Shown: piece after piece, positions 1-6,918 of the stretch
Numbering within the stretch: position 1 is the first letter of the stretch
Layout of the letters: every line of letters starts with the position of its first letter
Assembly: GCA_021200075.1 (NCBI GenBank)
Contig: JAJQGZ010000058.1
Coordinates: 1 to 10,057 of the forward strand
Length of the DNA: 10,057 bases
Origin: Clostridiales bacterium
Lineage (GTDB): Bacteria; Bacillota; Clostridia; Oscillospirales; Acutalibacteraceae
Direction of reading: 5' to 3'
Made by a program: the position numbers and the translations under genes
Notes under the pieces: model-generated
Seen by the model: only the letters and a program-made list of their open reading frames with translations
The model's database searches: none
Told to the model about the DNA's origin: nothing

Positions 1-784
1 ACTTGAAAAGATAAATCATGTAAACCTGGTAAGCGACGGCGGAAACCATATTGCCTGCAAGGCAGACATAGAGCATTTTATTTTTCTTTATAACATCGGG
101 GCGAAGCGAATACGCAAAATCATAGAGGAAGGAATTACTTTTATCTGCGGTTATCCCCTTTTTATCTTTCATAAGGAAAAGACCGATTATTCCACCGACT
201 ATGGGAATAATGCCGAGAATTACGAAAAACTTTTTCCAATCCTCGCCGGTTGCATCGGAATTTGTAAGTCCGTCAAAACCTGCAAAAACAACCGCCATTG
301 CAAGCAAGGGCATAATAGCTAAAACCGTATCGACCCTTGCACGGTTTGCAGTGTTTGAAATATCGGTTATCCAGGCATTAAAAGCGGCGTCGTTGCTTAT
401 CGAGCCGATTATCGACATAACGCAGTCCATTGCGACAACGAGAATAACCATCGGCAGGACATTACTCTCCGACGGATTTACCGGCACAAGCGCAAACATC
501 ATAATGGTGAAGCCCCAGACAATATATCCCCAGCACATAAACGGCTTTCTCTTGCCAGTTCTGTCGCACAATGCGCCGCCGATAAGCGTTGAAAGCGTGG
601 CAAACAGTGCGGAAAATGCAACCATAAGAGTTGTGGCGTAAGGCGCTTTTGTTATCTCGTTTTGCATAAATCGGGAGAAATACATATTCTCCACTATCCA
701 TGCAATTTGACCTATCAGACCAAATAATATAACACTGCTCCAAAGCCGTCCGCCGAGCGACCCGGCTTTTTTTGTTTTAGGCAT
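1..784 (-). CDS. MFS transporter, GPH/sugar-cation symporter-like (3' end cut by window edge)
   Basis: Integral membrane secondary transporter of the major facilitator superfamily, most like the glycoside-pentoside-hexuronide group; the substrate cannot be read from the sequence. The frame is open from the ATG at 784 to the window edge, about 261 residues, so roughly the last 40-45 percent of a usual 450-residue protein is missing. Visible features are a short basic N-terminus, a first membrane helix near residues 15-32, and the MFS loop 2-3 signature GGALCDRTGKRKPF at about 69-82. Several further hydrophobic helices follow, as does a stretch FNAWITDISNTANRARV that resembles the loop after helix 4 in this group. 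The start is supported by AGGAG at 792-796, seven bases upstream. No sugar-utilisation gene is next to it within the window; the broken GH127 gene lies 4 kb away. Family call is firm, substrate unknown. Confidence 0.88.
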   Translation of the reverse strand, partial: MPKTKKAGSLGGRLWSSVILFGLIGQIAWIVENMYFSRFMQNEITKAPYATTLMVAFSALFATLSTLIGGALCDRTGKRKPFMCWGYIVWGFTIMMFALVPVNPSESNVLPMVILVVAMDCVMSIIGSISNDAAFNAWITDISNTANRARVDTVLAIMPLLAMAVVFAGFDGLTNSDATGEDWKKFFVILGIIPIVGGIIGLFLMKDKKGITADKSNSFLYDFAYSLRPDVIKKNKMLYVCLAGNMVSAVAYQVYMIYLFK

Positions 785-835
785 AACAATTCTCCTTTCC
801 CGATATTGCTGAATAATAAATGTTTGTATATTTAT

Positions 836-844
836 ATTTTAACA
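836..844 (-). promoter_or_regulatory. Extended -10 promoter element for the MFS gene
   Basis: Read on the minus strand, TGTTAAAAT is an extended -10 element (TGn plus TAAAAT) about 50 bases upstream of the MFS start codon. No good -35 hexamer is seen at 16-18 bases, so the call rests on the extended -10 alone. Confidence 0.35.
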
Positions 845-855
845 CTTATCGGAGC

Positions 856-891
856 AAAAGAAAAGAAAAATCCGCCGAAACCGACGGATTT
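856..891 (-). terminator. Intrinsic terminator after the radical SAM gene
   Basis: On the minus strand a 10-bp stem (arms at 882-891 and 868-877, one G-T pair, loop GTTT) is followed by TTCTTTTCTTTT. It lies 24 bases past the stop codon of the radical SAM gene and would end the kinase-ECF-radical SAM transcript. It also separates that transcript from the MFS promoter. Confidence 0.85.
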
Positions 892-914
892 ATGTTAAAT
901 CACAGTATTTAAAC

Positions 915-1526
915 CTATCTGCCCTTGGCAAACGAGCGAACCTTGAACTCGGCGCCGACAGAGTTACATATCTCACGGCACTTTTCTATATCCTCATCAG
1001 AGATAACATCAACAACCGTCATTCGTACCTTTGGGCAATATTTGACACATTCACGGGTAAAATCGAGCATTGCATCAAACGCTTTGCCGGCAAATTTATT
1101 CCTCGTAATCTTATCGTACTGCTCAGAGATCGGCTCATTTAAAGAAACCGATATGACATCGAAAACACCCGAAAGCTCCTTTGCGGTCGGCTTGCCGTTT
1201 ATCAAATCGGAAAGTCCGTTTGTATTGAGGCGAAACTTTATCGACGGGTTAATCTCCTTTATATACCTTGCGGAGGAAACAAGATTATCGTATGCGTTGG
1301 TGGGTTCGCCGTAACCGCAAAATACTGCTTGCCCGAGCGACGAAAAATCAAAGTCATCTATCGCCTTTTTAATTTCATCAAGCGACGGTTCTTCATCAAA
1401 CCAGAGATTTTCGGCATCGCCGACTGCATCGCCCTTTGTCCTGATGCAAAACGCACAGTTGCAGGGGCATTTATTTGTAATATTGAGATAAACTCCCGAA
1501 CCGAGAGTGTAAACTATATCCGCCAT
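915..1526 (-). CDS. TatD-family-associated radical SAM protein
   Basis: A compact 203-residue radical SAM enzyme of the type annotated as TatD family nuclease-associated radical SAM protein. The [4Fe-4S] cluster motif CxxxCxxC is Cys20, Cys24, Cys27. A GYGEPT motif at 71-76 stands in the place of the SAM-binding GGE-type motif, and NTNG at about 101-104 is typical of strand 4 in this fold. The reaction of the subfamily is not established. In many genomes it is fused or adjacent to TatD; no TatD is visible here. The ATG at 1526 has AGAGG a few bases upstream. The gene starts 37 bases after the ECF gene ends on the same strand with no terminator between, so it may belong to the B6 transcript. 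A strong terminator follows it. Confidence 0.85.
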   Translation of the reverse strand: MADIVYTLGSGVYLNITNKCPCNCAFCIRTKGDAVGDAENLWFDEEPSLDEIKKAIDDFDFSSLGQAVFCGYGEPTNAYDNLVSSARYIKEINPSIKFRLNTNGLSDLINGKPTAKELSGVFDVISVSLNEPISEQYDKITRNKFAGKAFDAMLDFTRECVKYCPKVRMTVVDVISDEDIEKCREICNSVGAEFKVRSFAKGR

Positions 1527-1563
1527 TGTAATCCTCTCTTATAAAACATTTATATTCATATAT

Positions 1564-2073
1564 TTACATCTGCTTTTTGAACAATCTTTTTTTCAGCTTG
1601 CCGGCGTCAAAAGCAGCCGCCAAAACAATAAATACAACCGCGCTGCCGACAGTCTGAATAAGATTGCCTGGAATATCGACAACGGCATACGCTTTATCAA
1701 TTACGCAATTGGCAAGGAAATATCCGAGTACCGTTATCGCACCGGATAATATTGTAAACAATGCGGTGAGCGGTGTCAATATCTTTTCGCTTTTTTTATT
1801 TACCAGTGCAAACGGAATTGCGATAAGTACCTTGATTATCAATGTTACCGGAGCATACACCGCCCAGCCCGAGGTGACATCGGCAAGCACCGAGCCGAGT
1901 GCGGCGGCAAAAAGCGACAATCCTCCGCCGAGTGTGGAAGCGACAATATAAATAAGCGCATCGCCGAAATGAACATAGCCCGAAGCGACAGGTACCTGAA
2001 CAAATCTTGTCAGCAGGAAAATCATTGCCGCAACCATCGCCGTATAAACGGTGTTGAGAATTTTTTTATTCAT
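1564..2073 (-). CDS. ECF transporter S component, probably vitamin B6 related
   Basis: A 169-residue very hydrophobic protein with about five or six membrane helices and a basic tail, matching the size and pattern of substrate-binding S components of energy-coupling factor vitamin transporters (Pfam ECF-ribofla_trS/ECF_trnsprt-like). Conserved-looking stretches are GYVHFGDALIY near 32-42 and GSVLADVTSGW near 60-70. S components give specificity and use a shared EcfA-EcfA'-EcfT module encoded elsewhere; none is in this window. Its start codon overlaps the stop codon of the kinase gene as ATGA (2070-2073), which implies translational coupling. With a pyridoxal-type kinase and a divergent MocR regulator, the substrate is most likely pyridoxine, pyridoxal or pyridoxamine. 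That specificity is inferred from context only. Confidence 0.85.
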   Translation of the reverse strand: MNKKILNTVYTAMVAAMIFLLTRFVQVPVASGYVHFGDALIYIVASTLGGGLSLFAAALGSVLADVTSGWAVYAPVTLIIKVLIAIPFALVNKKSEKILTPLTALFTILSGAITVLGYFLANCVIDKAYAVVDIPGNLIQTVGSAVVFIVLAAAFDAGKLKKRLFKKQM

Positions 2074-2870
2074 AGGGCAAGCTCCCCCAAATATTTTTCA
2101 AAATCAATACCGCCGTTATGGTCGACATCGTCGGTATTTTCAATTACCTTTTTGATAAACTCACAAGCAAGCGACGCACTGTCAAAAAGCGACATTCCAC
2201 GAAGCGTACCGCCGGTGACAATTGAGGAAAATATATCGCCGGTTCCGCTGTAATAACCACCAAGCTCCCTTGCCTTTGCAAAGCCGACATTGCCGTTATC
2301 GAAGATAATATTGATAAGCTCCCCGCCGCTTTTATACCCGGTGGCAACTATCTTTTTTATCCCCTTTTCGCCGAGAGTTTTGCAGTAGCCGACAAGGGTA
2401 TCAAGGTCTGATATATTATCGCCGCCGGCTATTATCGCAAGCTCGGAAATGTTGGGAGTAATAATATCCGCTTTGAAGCAAAGCTTTTTCATCTTCTCGC
2501 AAATTTCCTCGTTAAAGCAATCGTAAAGGCTCCCGTTATCAGCCATAATCGGGTCTACTATCAGGACTGTATTTTCCGTTTTAAACTCGTCTGTAAAATC
2601 ATTTATAATATCAAGCTGCTTTGCATCGCTTACAAAGCCGGTGAGAATTGCATCAAATGTGACATTTAACTTCTTCCACTCATCAATAAAAGACGGCATA
2701 TTGGCGGTAAGGGAACGCATTGCATAGCTGTCATATGCGGTTTGGTTTGACAATACTGCGGTAGGCAGTGGGTGAACCTCGCTGCCCATTACGGAAATAA
2801 TAGGTAACGCAACGCCCAAAGAGCATTTGCCGAAACCCGATAAATCATTTATAACAGCGCATTTTTTCAC
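2070..2870 (-). CDS. Pyridoxal/pyridoxamine-type kinase (PfkB/ribokinase fold)
   Basis: Soluble ATP-dependent kinase of the ThiD/PdxK/PdxY group, expected to phosphorylate the 5'-hydroxymethyl of B6 vitamers for PLP salvage. From the GTG at 2870 it has 266 residues, the usual length. Motifs: NDLSGFGK at 8-15, VDPIMAD at 105-111, TPNISE at 138-143, and GTGD at 209-212 with Asp212 as presumed catalytic base. HNGGIDFEKYL near the C-terminus is common in Firmicutes pyridoxamine kinases. An ATG further upstream at 2918 is open but adds a hydrophobic stretch foreign to the family. The GTG has a GGGCGGTG-like Shine-Dalgarno about seven bases upstream and places the family N-terminus exactly, so it is preferred. 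It heads the kinase-ECF pair and faces a MocR regulator. An HMP kinase (ThiD) role is the main alternative; context favours B6. Confidence 0.85.
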   Translation of the reverse strand: MKKCAVINDLSGFGKCSLGVALPIISVMGSEVHPLPTAVLSNQTAYDSYAMRSLTANMPSFIDEWKKLNVTFDAILTGFVSDAKQLDIINDFTDEFKTENTVLIVDPIMADNGSLYDCFNEEICEKMKKLCFKADIITPNISELAIIAGGDNISDLDTLVGYCKTLGEKGIKKIVATGYKSGGELINIIFDNGNVGFAKARELGGYYSGTGDIFSSIVTGGTLRGMSLFDSASLACEFIKKVIENTDDVDHNGGIDFEKYLGELAL

Positions 2871-2921
2871 ATTCAAACACCGCCCGAAAAATACAAATAT
2901 AATATGCAAAATCAGCAAATA

Positions 2922-2950
2922 TTGACATACATATATTATTATTATATAAT
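2922..2950 (+). promoter_or_regulatory. Consensus sigma-70/SigA promoter for the MocR regulator
   Basis: TTGACA at 2922-2927 and TATAAT at 2945-2950 are separated by exactly 17 bases, a perfect consensus promoter. Predicted transcription start is near 2957, giving a leader of about 46 bases before the ATG at 3003. Confidence 0.85.
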
Positions 2951-2953
2951 AGC

Positions 2954-3002
2954 ACTGTAGTTAGTTAAATACACAGTTTTTACTTTTTTTAGGTATACAG
3001 TT
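2954..3002 (+). promoter_or_regulatory. Candidate regulator-binding half-sites (ACAGT) in the divergent intergenic region
   Basis: ACAGTT occurs at 2973-2978 and 2997-3002 as direct repeats 24 bases apart. The inverted form ACTGTA lies at 2954-2959 and pairs with the first copy as ACTGT-N14-ACAGT. MocR/PdxR proteins commonly bind spaced direct or inverted repeats in such divergent regions. The sites sit at and just after the predicted start of the regulator transcript, a position suited to autorepression. No footprint or motif search supports this, so it is tentative. Confidence 0.3.
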
Positions 3003-4268
3003 ATGAAAAAATATTCAATGGTATATAATGAAATAAAAAATATGATAATTTCAAAACAGCTTCCGTCGGGAAGCAAAGCACCATCAGTCAGAAATGCCGC
3101 AAGGCTGTACGGCGTATCGACCACAACGGTACAAAACGCATATTTTGATTTGTGTGCCGACGGATACCTTATAGCAAAAGCCAAAAGCGGATATTTTGTA
3201 TCCGATATAAATAAAATTGACGAGCAGGAAAAGAAATCGGTTCAAAAACCCGACTGCAATATAAAATATGACCTGATGGGCGGAACTGCGGACTCCACGG
3301 CATTTGACTTTACACTGTGGCAGAGATATATAAAAAGTGCGCTGAGACAGCGTGAACGGCTGTTATCCTACAGCGAACCCAAGGGAGAATACGACCTGCG
3401 GCTTGCAATATCGGGCTATATCAGAGAAAAGAGAAACATAACCGCCTCGCCAGACAGAATAATCATCGGTGCAGGAGTAGGCACTCTTCTGGAAACGCTG
3501 TGTTCGCTTATAGACGAAAAAAGCACGGTATCGTTCCCGAACAAAAGTTTTGTTCAGGGAATGGAAATATTTGCCGACAATGCCTTTGAGGTACACACAA
3601 GGGACAAGGACGCACATATAATATATGTATCTCCGTCGCATATGACAAGGTGGGGAGATGTTATGCCGATAAAAAGACGGCTTGAACTTGTTGAATATTC
3701 GGCAAAGAATAGTTCGCTTGTAATAGAGGACGACTACGAAAACGAATTTTTATACAATGTAAAGCCGACGCCGTCGCTCTACGCTCTCGGCAAAGGGAAT
3801 ATAATATACATCGGCTCGTTCTCCGCAATGCTCCTGCCGGGTATCAGAATCAGCTTTATGGTATTGACCGAGGAACTTGAAGAAAGGCTTAACATTAACA
3901 GCTCCCGATATGCCCAAACCGCAAGCAAGACCGAGCAAATTGCGCTTTGCCAATACATCAGGGACGGACATATAAAATCACAAACGAGAAAAATCCGCCG
4001 ACTTTATTCCGCAAAAGCCAAGGAATTTGCCGAGCTTTTGAGAGAAAAATTCCCAAAAGCGGAAATTGAAATAGGTGAAAACACCCTGCAAATAATTATG
4101 AAGCTCAATTTCACGGCGGATATATCGGCGCTTAAAAAAAACGGAATCGCCGTATTTGTCAAAAGCAAAACAGAGAATGAAACAACACTTGTACTCTCCC
4201 CTTCCGCAATACCGCAAAGCGAGCTTACCGACGCCGCCGAGGCGCTTAAAGCCGCAATATTATCATAG
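3003..4268 (+). CDS. MocR/PdxR-family regulator (GntR wHTH plus aminotransferase-like domain), PLP lysine replaced
   Basis: A 421-residue MocR-type transcription factor. Residues 1-70 form a GntR winged helix-turn-helix (SGSKAPSVRNAARLYGVST, then TVQNAYFDLCADGYL and a wing ending SGYFV). Residues about 85-420 are a fold-type I aminotransferase-like domain, seen in PSHMTRWGDVMPIKRRLELVE and EDDYENEF. Asp243 and Tyr245 correspond to the PLP-contacting DxY of GabR. In the segment that normally reads GS/TFSK, the codon at 3825-3827 is GCA, giving SFSA: Ala275 stands where the Schiff-base lysine should be. The protein is therefore unlikely to bind PLP covalently and could be ligand-free, bind PLP non-covalently or use another ligand. 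It is divergent from the kinase-ECF genes, the common arrangement for a B6-salvage regulator, so they are its likely targets. A weak AGG lies nine bases before the ATG. Confidence 0.88.
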   Translation: MKKYSMVYNEIKNMIISKQLPSGSKAPSVRNAARLYGVSTTTVQNAYFDLCADGYLIAKAKSGYFVSDINKIDEQEKKSVQKPDCNIKYDLMGGTADSTAFDFTLWQRYIKSALRQRERLLSYSEPKGEYDLRLAISGYIREKRNITASPDRIIIGAGVGTLLETLCSLIDEKSTVSFPNKSFVQGMEIFADNAFEVHTRDKDAHIIYVSPSHMTRWGDVMPIKRRLELVEYSAKNSSLVIEDDYENEFLYNVKPTPSLYALGKGNIIYIGSFSAMLLPGIRISFMVLTEELEERLNINSSRYAQTASKTEQIALCQYIRDGHIKSQTRKIRRLYSAKAKEFAELLREKFPKAEIEIGENTLQIIMKLNFTADISALKKNGIAVFVKSKTENETTLVLSPSAIPQSELTDAAEALKAAILS

Positions 4269-4278
4269 CAACAACATA

Positions 4279-4304
4279 ATACAGTCTCAATTTTAGGACT
4301 GTAT
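4279..4304. terminator. Hairpin after the MocR gene (weak terminator or operator)
   Basis: ATACAGTC (4279-4286) and GACTGTAT (4297-4304) form an 8-bp perfect stem with a 10-base loop, 11 bases past the regulator stop codon. No T-tract follows on the plus strand. The arms contain the same ACAGT/ACTGT core seen upstream of the regulator, so an operator is an alternative. Confidence 0.35.
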
Positions 4305-4316
4305 ATTCGGCACATC

Positions 4317-4344
4317 TTGATAAAATAATTTCTTCTGCTAAAAT
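4317..4344 (+). promoter_or_regulatory. Promoter for the small membrane protein gene
   Basis: TTGATA at 4317-4322 and TAAAAT at 4339-4344 are 16 bases apart, with TGC directly before the -10 making it an extended -10. Transcription would start near 4351, about 70 bases before the start codon. Confidence 0.55.
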
Positions 4345-4349
4345 ATAAC

Positions 4350-4391
4350 TGTAAGCAAAATCCAAACAAAAGTTCAGTACTACAGCTTACA
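4350..4391 (+). repeat. Inverted repeat in the leader of the small membrane protein gene
   Basis: TGTAAGC (4350-4356) and GCTTACA (4385-4391) are 7-bp perfect arms separated by 28 bases, lying between the predicted transcription start and the Shine-Dalgarno. They could form a leader hairpin or an operator. Chance occurrence cannot be excluded. Confidence 0.3.
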
Positions 4392-4421
4392 AATAATCAA
4401 ACTGCATGCGGAGGAATTATT

Positions 4422-4751
4422 ATGAACAACAAAATCAAGAAATCAATTAAAACGGCAATCGAATACACGGCAATAGCGGCAATCACTTTAGCGGCAGGGC
4501 TGGTAACTGCGGCAATATCGTTTAATCTCTTTGACAATCTTACGCAAAATCAAATGAGAATGCTCTTTGCACTTGACATTATTTGCCTTGTTGCGGGAGG
4601 CAGAATTTTTTTCTTCCTCGACGAACGCAGAACAAAAAGAAAAAAAGCATACAATAAGCAAAGAAAAATGCAAAATAAAAAAATTGCAAAAAGCAGGGTA
4701 AGTGCAAAAAATGACGAAAACATTTTTTCCTCAACGCACTATGCCGCATAA
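4422..4751 (+). CDS. Small membrane protein of unknown function, two predicted helices
   Basis: A 109-residue protein I do not recognise. A short lysine-rich N-terminus is followed by a helix at about 14-35 rich in Ala/Ile. A second hydrophobic helix lies at about 47-66 (LFALDIICLVAGGRIFFFL). The C-terminal third is strongly basic (many Lys/Arg from about 68 to 92) with a polar tail, so a two-pass membrane protein with both ends inside is likely. The gene is well supported by GGAGG at 4410-4414 seven bases before the ATG, its own promoter and a strong terminator after it, so it is probably monocistronic. No homology-based role can be given. Confidence 0.75.
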   Translation: MNNKIKKSIKTAIEYTAIAAITLAAGLVTAAISFNLFDNLTQNQMRMLFALDIICLVAGGRIFFFLDERRTKRKKAYNKQRKMQNKKIAKSRVSAKNDENIFSSTHYAA

Positions 4752-4785
4752 TGCAAAATAAAATCGACTTTTTGACCCTGCTTTA

Positions 4786-4815
4786 TTGAAATGCAATGCA
4801 ATATTATGGTAAAAT
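4786..4815 (+). promoter_or_regulatory. Possible promoter for the GH127 gene
   Basis: TTGAAA at 4786-4791 and TAAAAT at 4810-4815 are 18 bases apart. Initiation would fall inside the terminator stem at 4811-4840, leaving only its 3' arm in the new transcript. That would let the upstream gene stop while the GH127 gene starts. The hexamers are imperfect, so confidence is moderate to low. Confidence 0.35.
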
Positions 4816-4848
4816 GCACTTGAAGCTTCAGGTGCATTTTGTTTTTAT
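4811..4848 (+). terminator. Strong intrinsic terminator after the small membrane protein
   Basis: The 30 bases 4811-4840 form a nearly perfect hairpin: 12 pairs with one G-T pair, a 6-base loop, and AAAATGCAC facing GTGCATTTT. GTTTTTATT follows. It lies about 60 bases past the stop codon of the membrane protein gene. Confidence 0.9.
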
Positions 4849-4904
4849 TGTCCATTTTGCGCCGTTATTCACCTTTATTTTCTCAGGAAAGGCTGTGAAC
4901 TGCC

Positions 4905-6855
4905 GTGGACGAAAGCAAATTCAGCAGGCAAATTGATTTAAAAAATATCAGGCAAATTGATTTAAAAAATATAAAAATAAACGACGACTTTTGGAACCAC
5001 TACATTCAGCTTGTAAAAAATGAGGTTATCCCCTATCAGTACAAGGCACTTTACGATGAAATACCCGACGCTCCGAAAAGCGGATGCATAGAAAATTTTA
5101 AGAAAGCGGCAAAGGCGGTAAAAGCCGTAAAAAACGGCGAAAGCCAGCCGACGTTCCCTGTTGACAAATGGGAATATACGGATGAAAATGCCGACGAAAG
5201 AGCGTTTAAGGGCTGGGTTTTTCAGGACTCTGATTTATACAAATGGATTAAGGCTGTCGGCTATTCGCTCATAAATAATTACAATGATAATCTTCAAGCA
5301 ACTGCTGACAAATGCATTGATTTGATATGCTCTGCACAGCTCGAAAACGGCTATCTCGACACGCTGTACATAATAAACGACAGGAGCAAAATTTTCACCA
5401 ATCTTAAAGACAGGCACGAGCTTTACTACTTCGGTCATATGACGCAGGCCGGGATTTCCTATTATAACGCAACAGGAGAGAAAAAGCTCCTTGACGCCGT
5501 TTGCAGATTTGCCGACTTGATTTGCGACACCTTCGGCGAAAATGCGAAAAAAGGATACCCGGGTCACAAGATTGCAGAATCGGCTCTTGTTGATTTATAC
5601 AACACAACGGGGAAAGAAAAATATTTGCAAACAGCAAAATACTTTATTGACGAGAGAGGGAAAAAGCCGTACTTTTATGACATCGAGCGTGGATTTGAAA
5701 GAAACGGCAACAGCGAGGATTACCACTACAACCAAGTACACAAGCCGCCCGTAATGCAGGATGAAGCGGTAGGTCACGCAGTAAGGGGCGTTTACCTATA
5801 TACAGGTATGGCACAAATAAGTCGAGAGTGCAAAAGCGACGAGCTATATTCCGCCTGCGGTAAAATATGGGATAATATAGAAAATAAAAAAACTGTACAT
5901 TACCGGCGGAATCGGTGCGAATGCAGACGGAGAATCATTTTCGTTTGACTACGATTTGCCGAACGACCTTGCATATTCGGAAACCTGTGCTTCAATCGGG
6001 CTAATCTTTTTTGCGAAGAAAATGCTTGAAATTACGGCGGATTCAAAATATGCAAATGTTATGGAAAGAGTGCTTTACAACACGGTGCTTGCATCTGTTT
6101 CAAGCGACGGAAAAGCGTTTTTCTACACCAATCCGCTTGAAGTTTTGCCCGAAGCGGCAAAAAAGATACAAGAAAAAGGCACATAAAAGCCACCAGACAA
6201 AAAATGGTTCGGCTGCGCCTGCTGCCCTCCGAATTTGGCAAGGCTGATATCCTCGCTCGGGAAATACTGTTTTACGGAAAATGATGAAAATATTTTTATC
6301 CACCTTTTCATCGGTTCAAATATAAAAACCGACAAAGCCGACATAATAATTTTATCCGATTATAACGACAGCGGTAAGGTTCGCTTTGATATAAAGTGCA
6401 AAAAGAAATTTATTCTGGCGTTCAGAATCCCCGACGCCTGCGATGATTTTACAATTTCAGAAGAATATTCAGTCAGAAGCGGCTACGCTTATATCAAAAT
6501 AAATAATGATACCGAAATTGAAGTTAATTTCAGCTTCCCTGTAAAAATGATTAAATGCTCAAATCTCGTAAGAGACAACATCGGCAAGGTCGCAGTCACA
6601 AAGGGAGCAACCGTTTACTGTATTGAAGATGTTGACAACGGCAAAAATCTACAGCTCATAAAGCTAAAAGAAAACCCATCGTTCACATACAAAAAGTCCT
6701 GTATCTATGCCGACGCAATAAGAGAAAAGGCGGACGATAAGCCCTATTTTGAATACCGTACTCCCGAAAATGAAGAATGCAAAATCAAGCTGATTCCCTA
6801 CCGTGACTGGGGAAACAGGGGCGAAAACGAAATGAGCGTATACATAAGAATTTAA
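4905..6855 (+). pseudogene. GH127 beta-L-arabinofuranosidase-type gene, frame broken at three A-tracts
   Basis: About 650 codons encode a GH127 glycoside hydrolase, the length of Bifidobacterium HypBA1, which removes terminal beta-L-arabinofuranose. No signal peptide is seen, so it would act in the cytoplasm. The gene starts at GTG 4905 (AGGAAAGG at 4885-4892). The first part reads in one frame to the A7 run at 5886-5892, where one extra A shifts it. The next part runs in the new frame from 5893 to an in-frame TAA at 6184. Between A5 (6173-6177) and A6 (6199-6204) the expected RHIKATRQK is encoded one frame over, so one A is lost and one gained. The rest continues to 6855. Catalytic elements persist: a GE acid/base codon at 5932, ETC at 5980-5988 (16 codons on, as Glu322 to Glu338 in HypBA1) and the Cys-Cys pair at 6220-6225. 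Whether this is decay, sequencing error or slippage is open. Confidence 0.85.
4925..4972 (+). repeat. Perfect 24-bp tandem duplication at the 5' end of the GH127 gene
   Basis: Bases 4925-4948 are repeated exactly at 4949-4972. The duplication is in frame and gives two successive copies of RQIDLKNI at residues about 8-23. Related GH127 proteins begin with one such segment before the first conserved DDFW. It looks like a recent slippage event. Confidence 0.95.
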
Positions 6856-6875
6856 AATTAACCAAATAATAAAAG

Positions 6876-6892
6876 CGCCTTTTAATAAGGCG
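6876..6892. other. Short hairpin between the GH127 and MATE genes
   Basis: CGCCTT and AAGGCG form a 6-bp stem with a 5-base loop, 20 bases after the GH127 stop codon. Only A-rich sequence follows on the plus strand. The T-rich side lies on the minus strand, where no gene needs a terminator. It may be a weak terminator or nothing. Confidence 0.25.
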
Positions 6893-6918
6893 AAAACGGG
6901 GTTTGCAAAACAGACAAA

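Noticed and set aside
201..641. 146-residue plus-strand open frame opposite the MFS gene
   Set aside because: It is antisense to a clear MFS transporter, has no ribosome site and no domain; a shadow of the minus-strand coding frame.
2871..2918. Upstream ATG extending the kinase by 16 residues
   Set aside because: The added residues are hydrophobic and unlike the family; the GTG at 2870 has a better-placed ribosome site and matches the usual N-terminus.
6011..6247. 78-residue frame in the GH127 region as a separate gene
   Set aside because: It is an alternative frame inside the broken GH127 gene and only includes the short stretch RHIKATRQ relevant to the frame repair.
6876..6892. Hairpin before the MATE gene as a riboswitch or attenuator
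   Set aside because: Only six base pairs in a 63-base gap; too small for any known riboswitch, and there is no T-tract.
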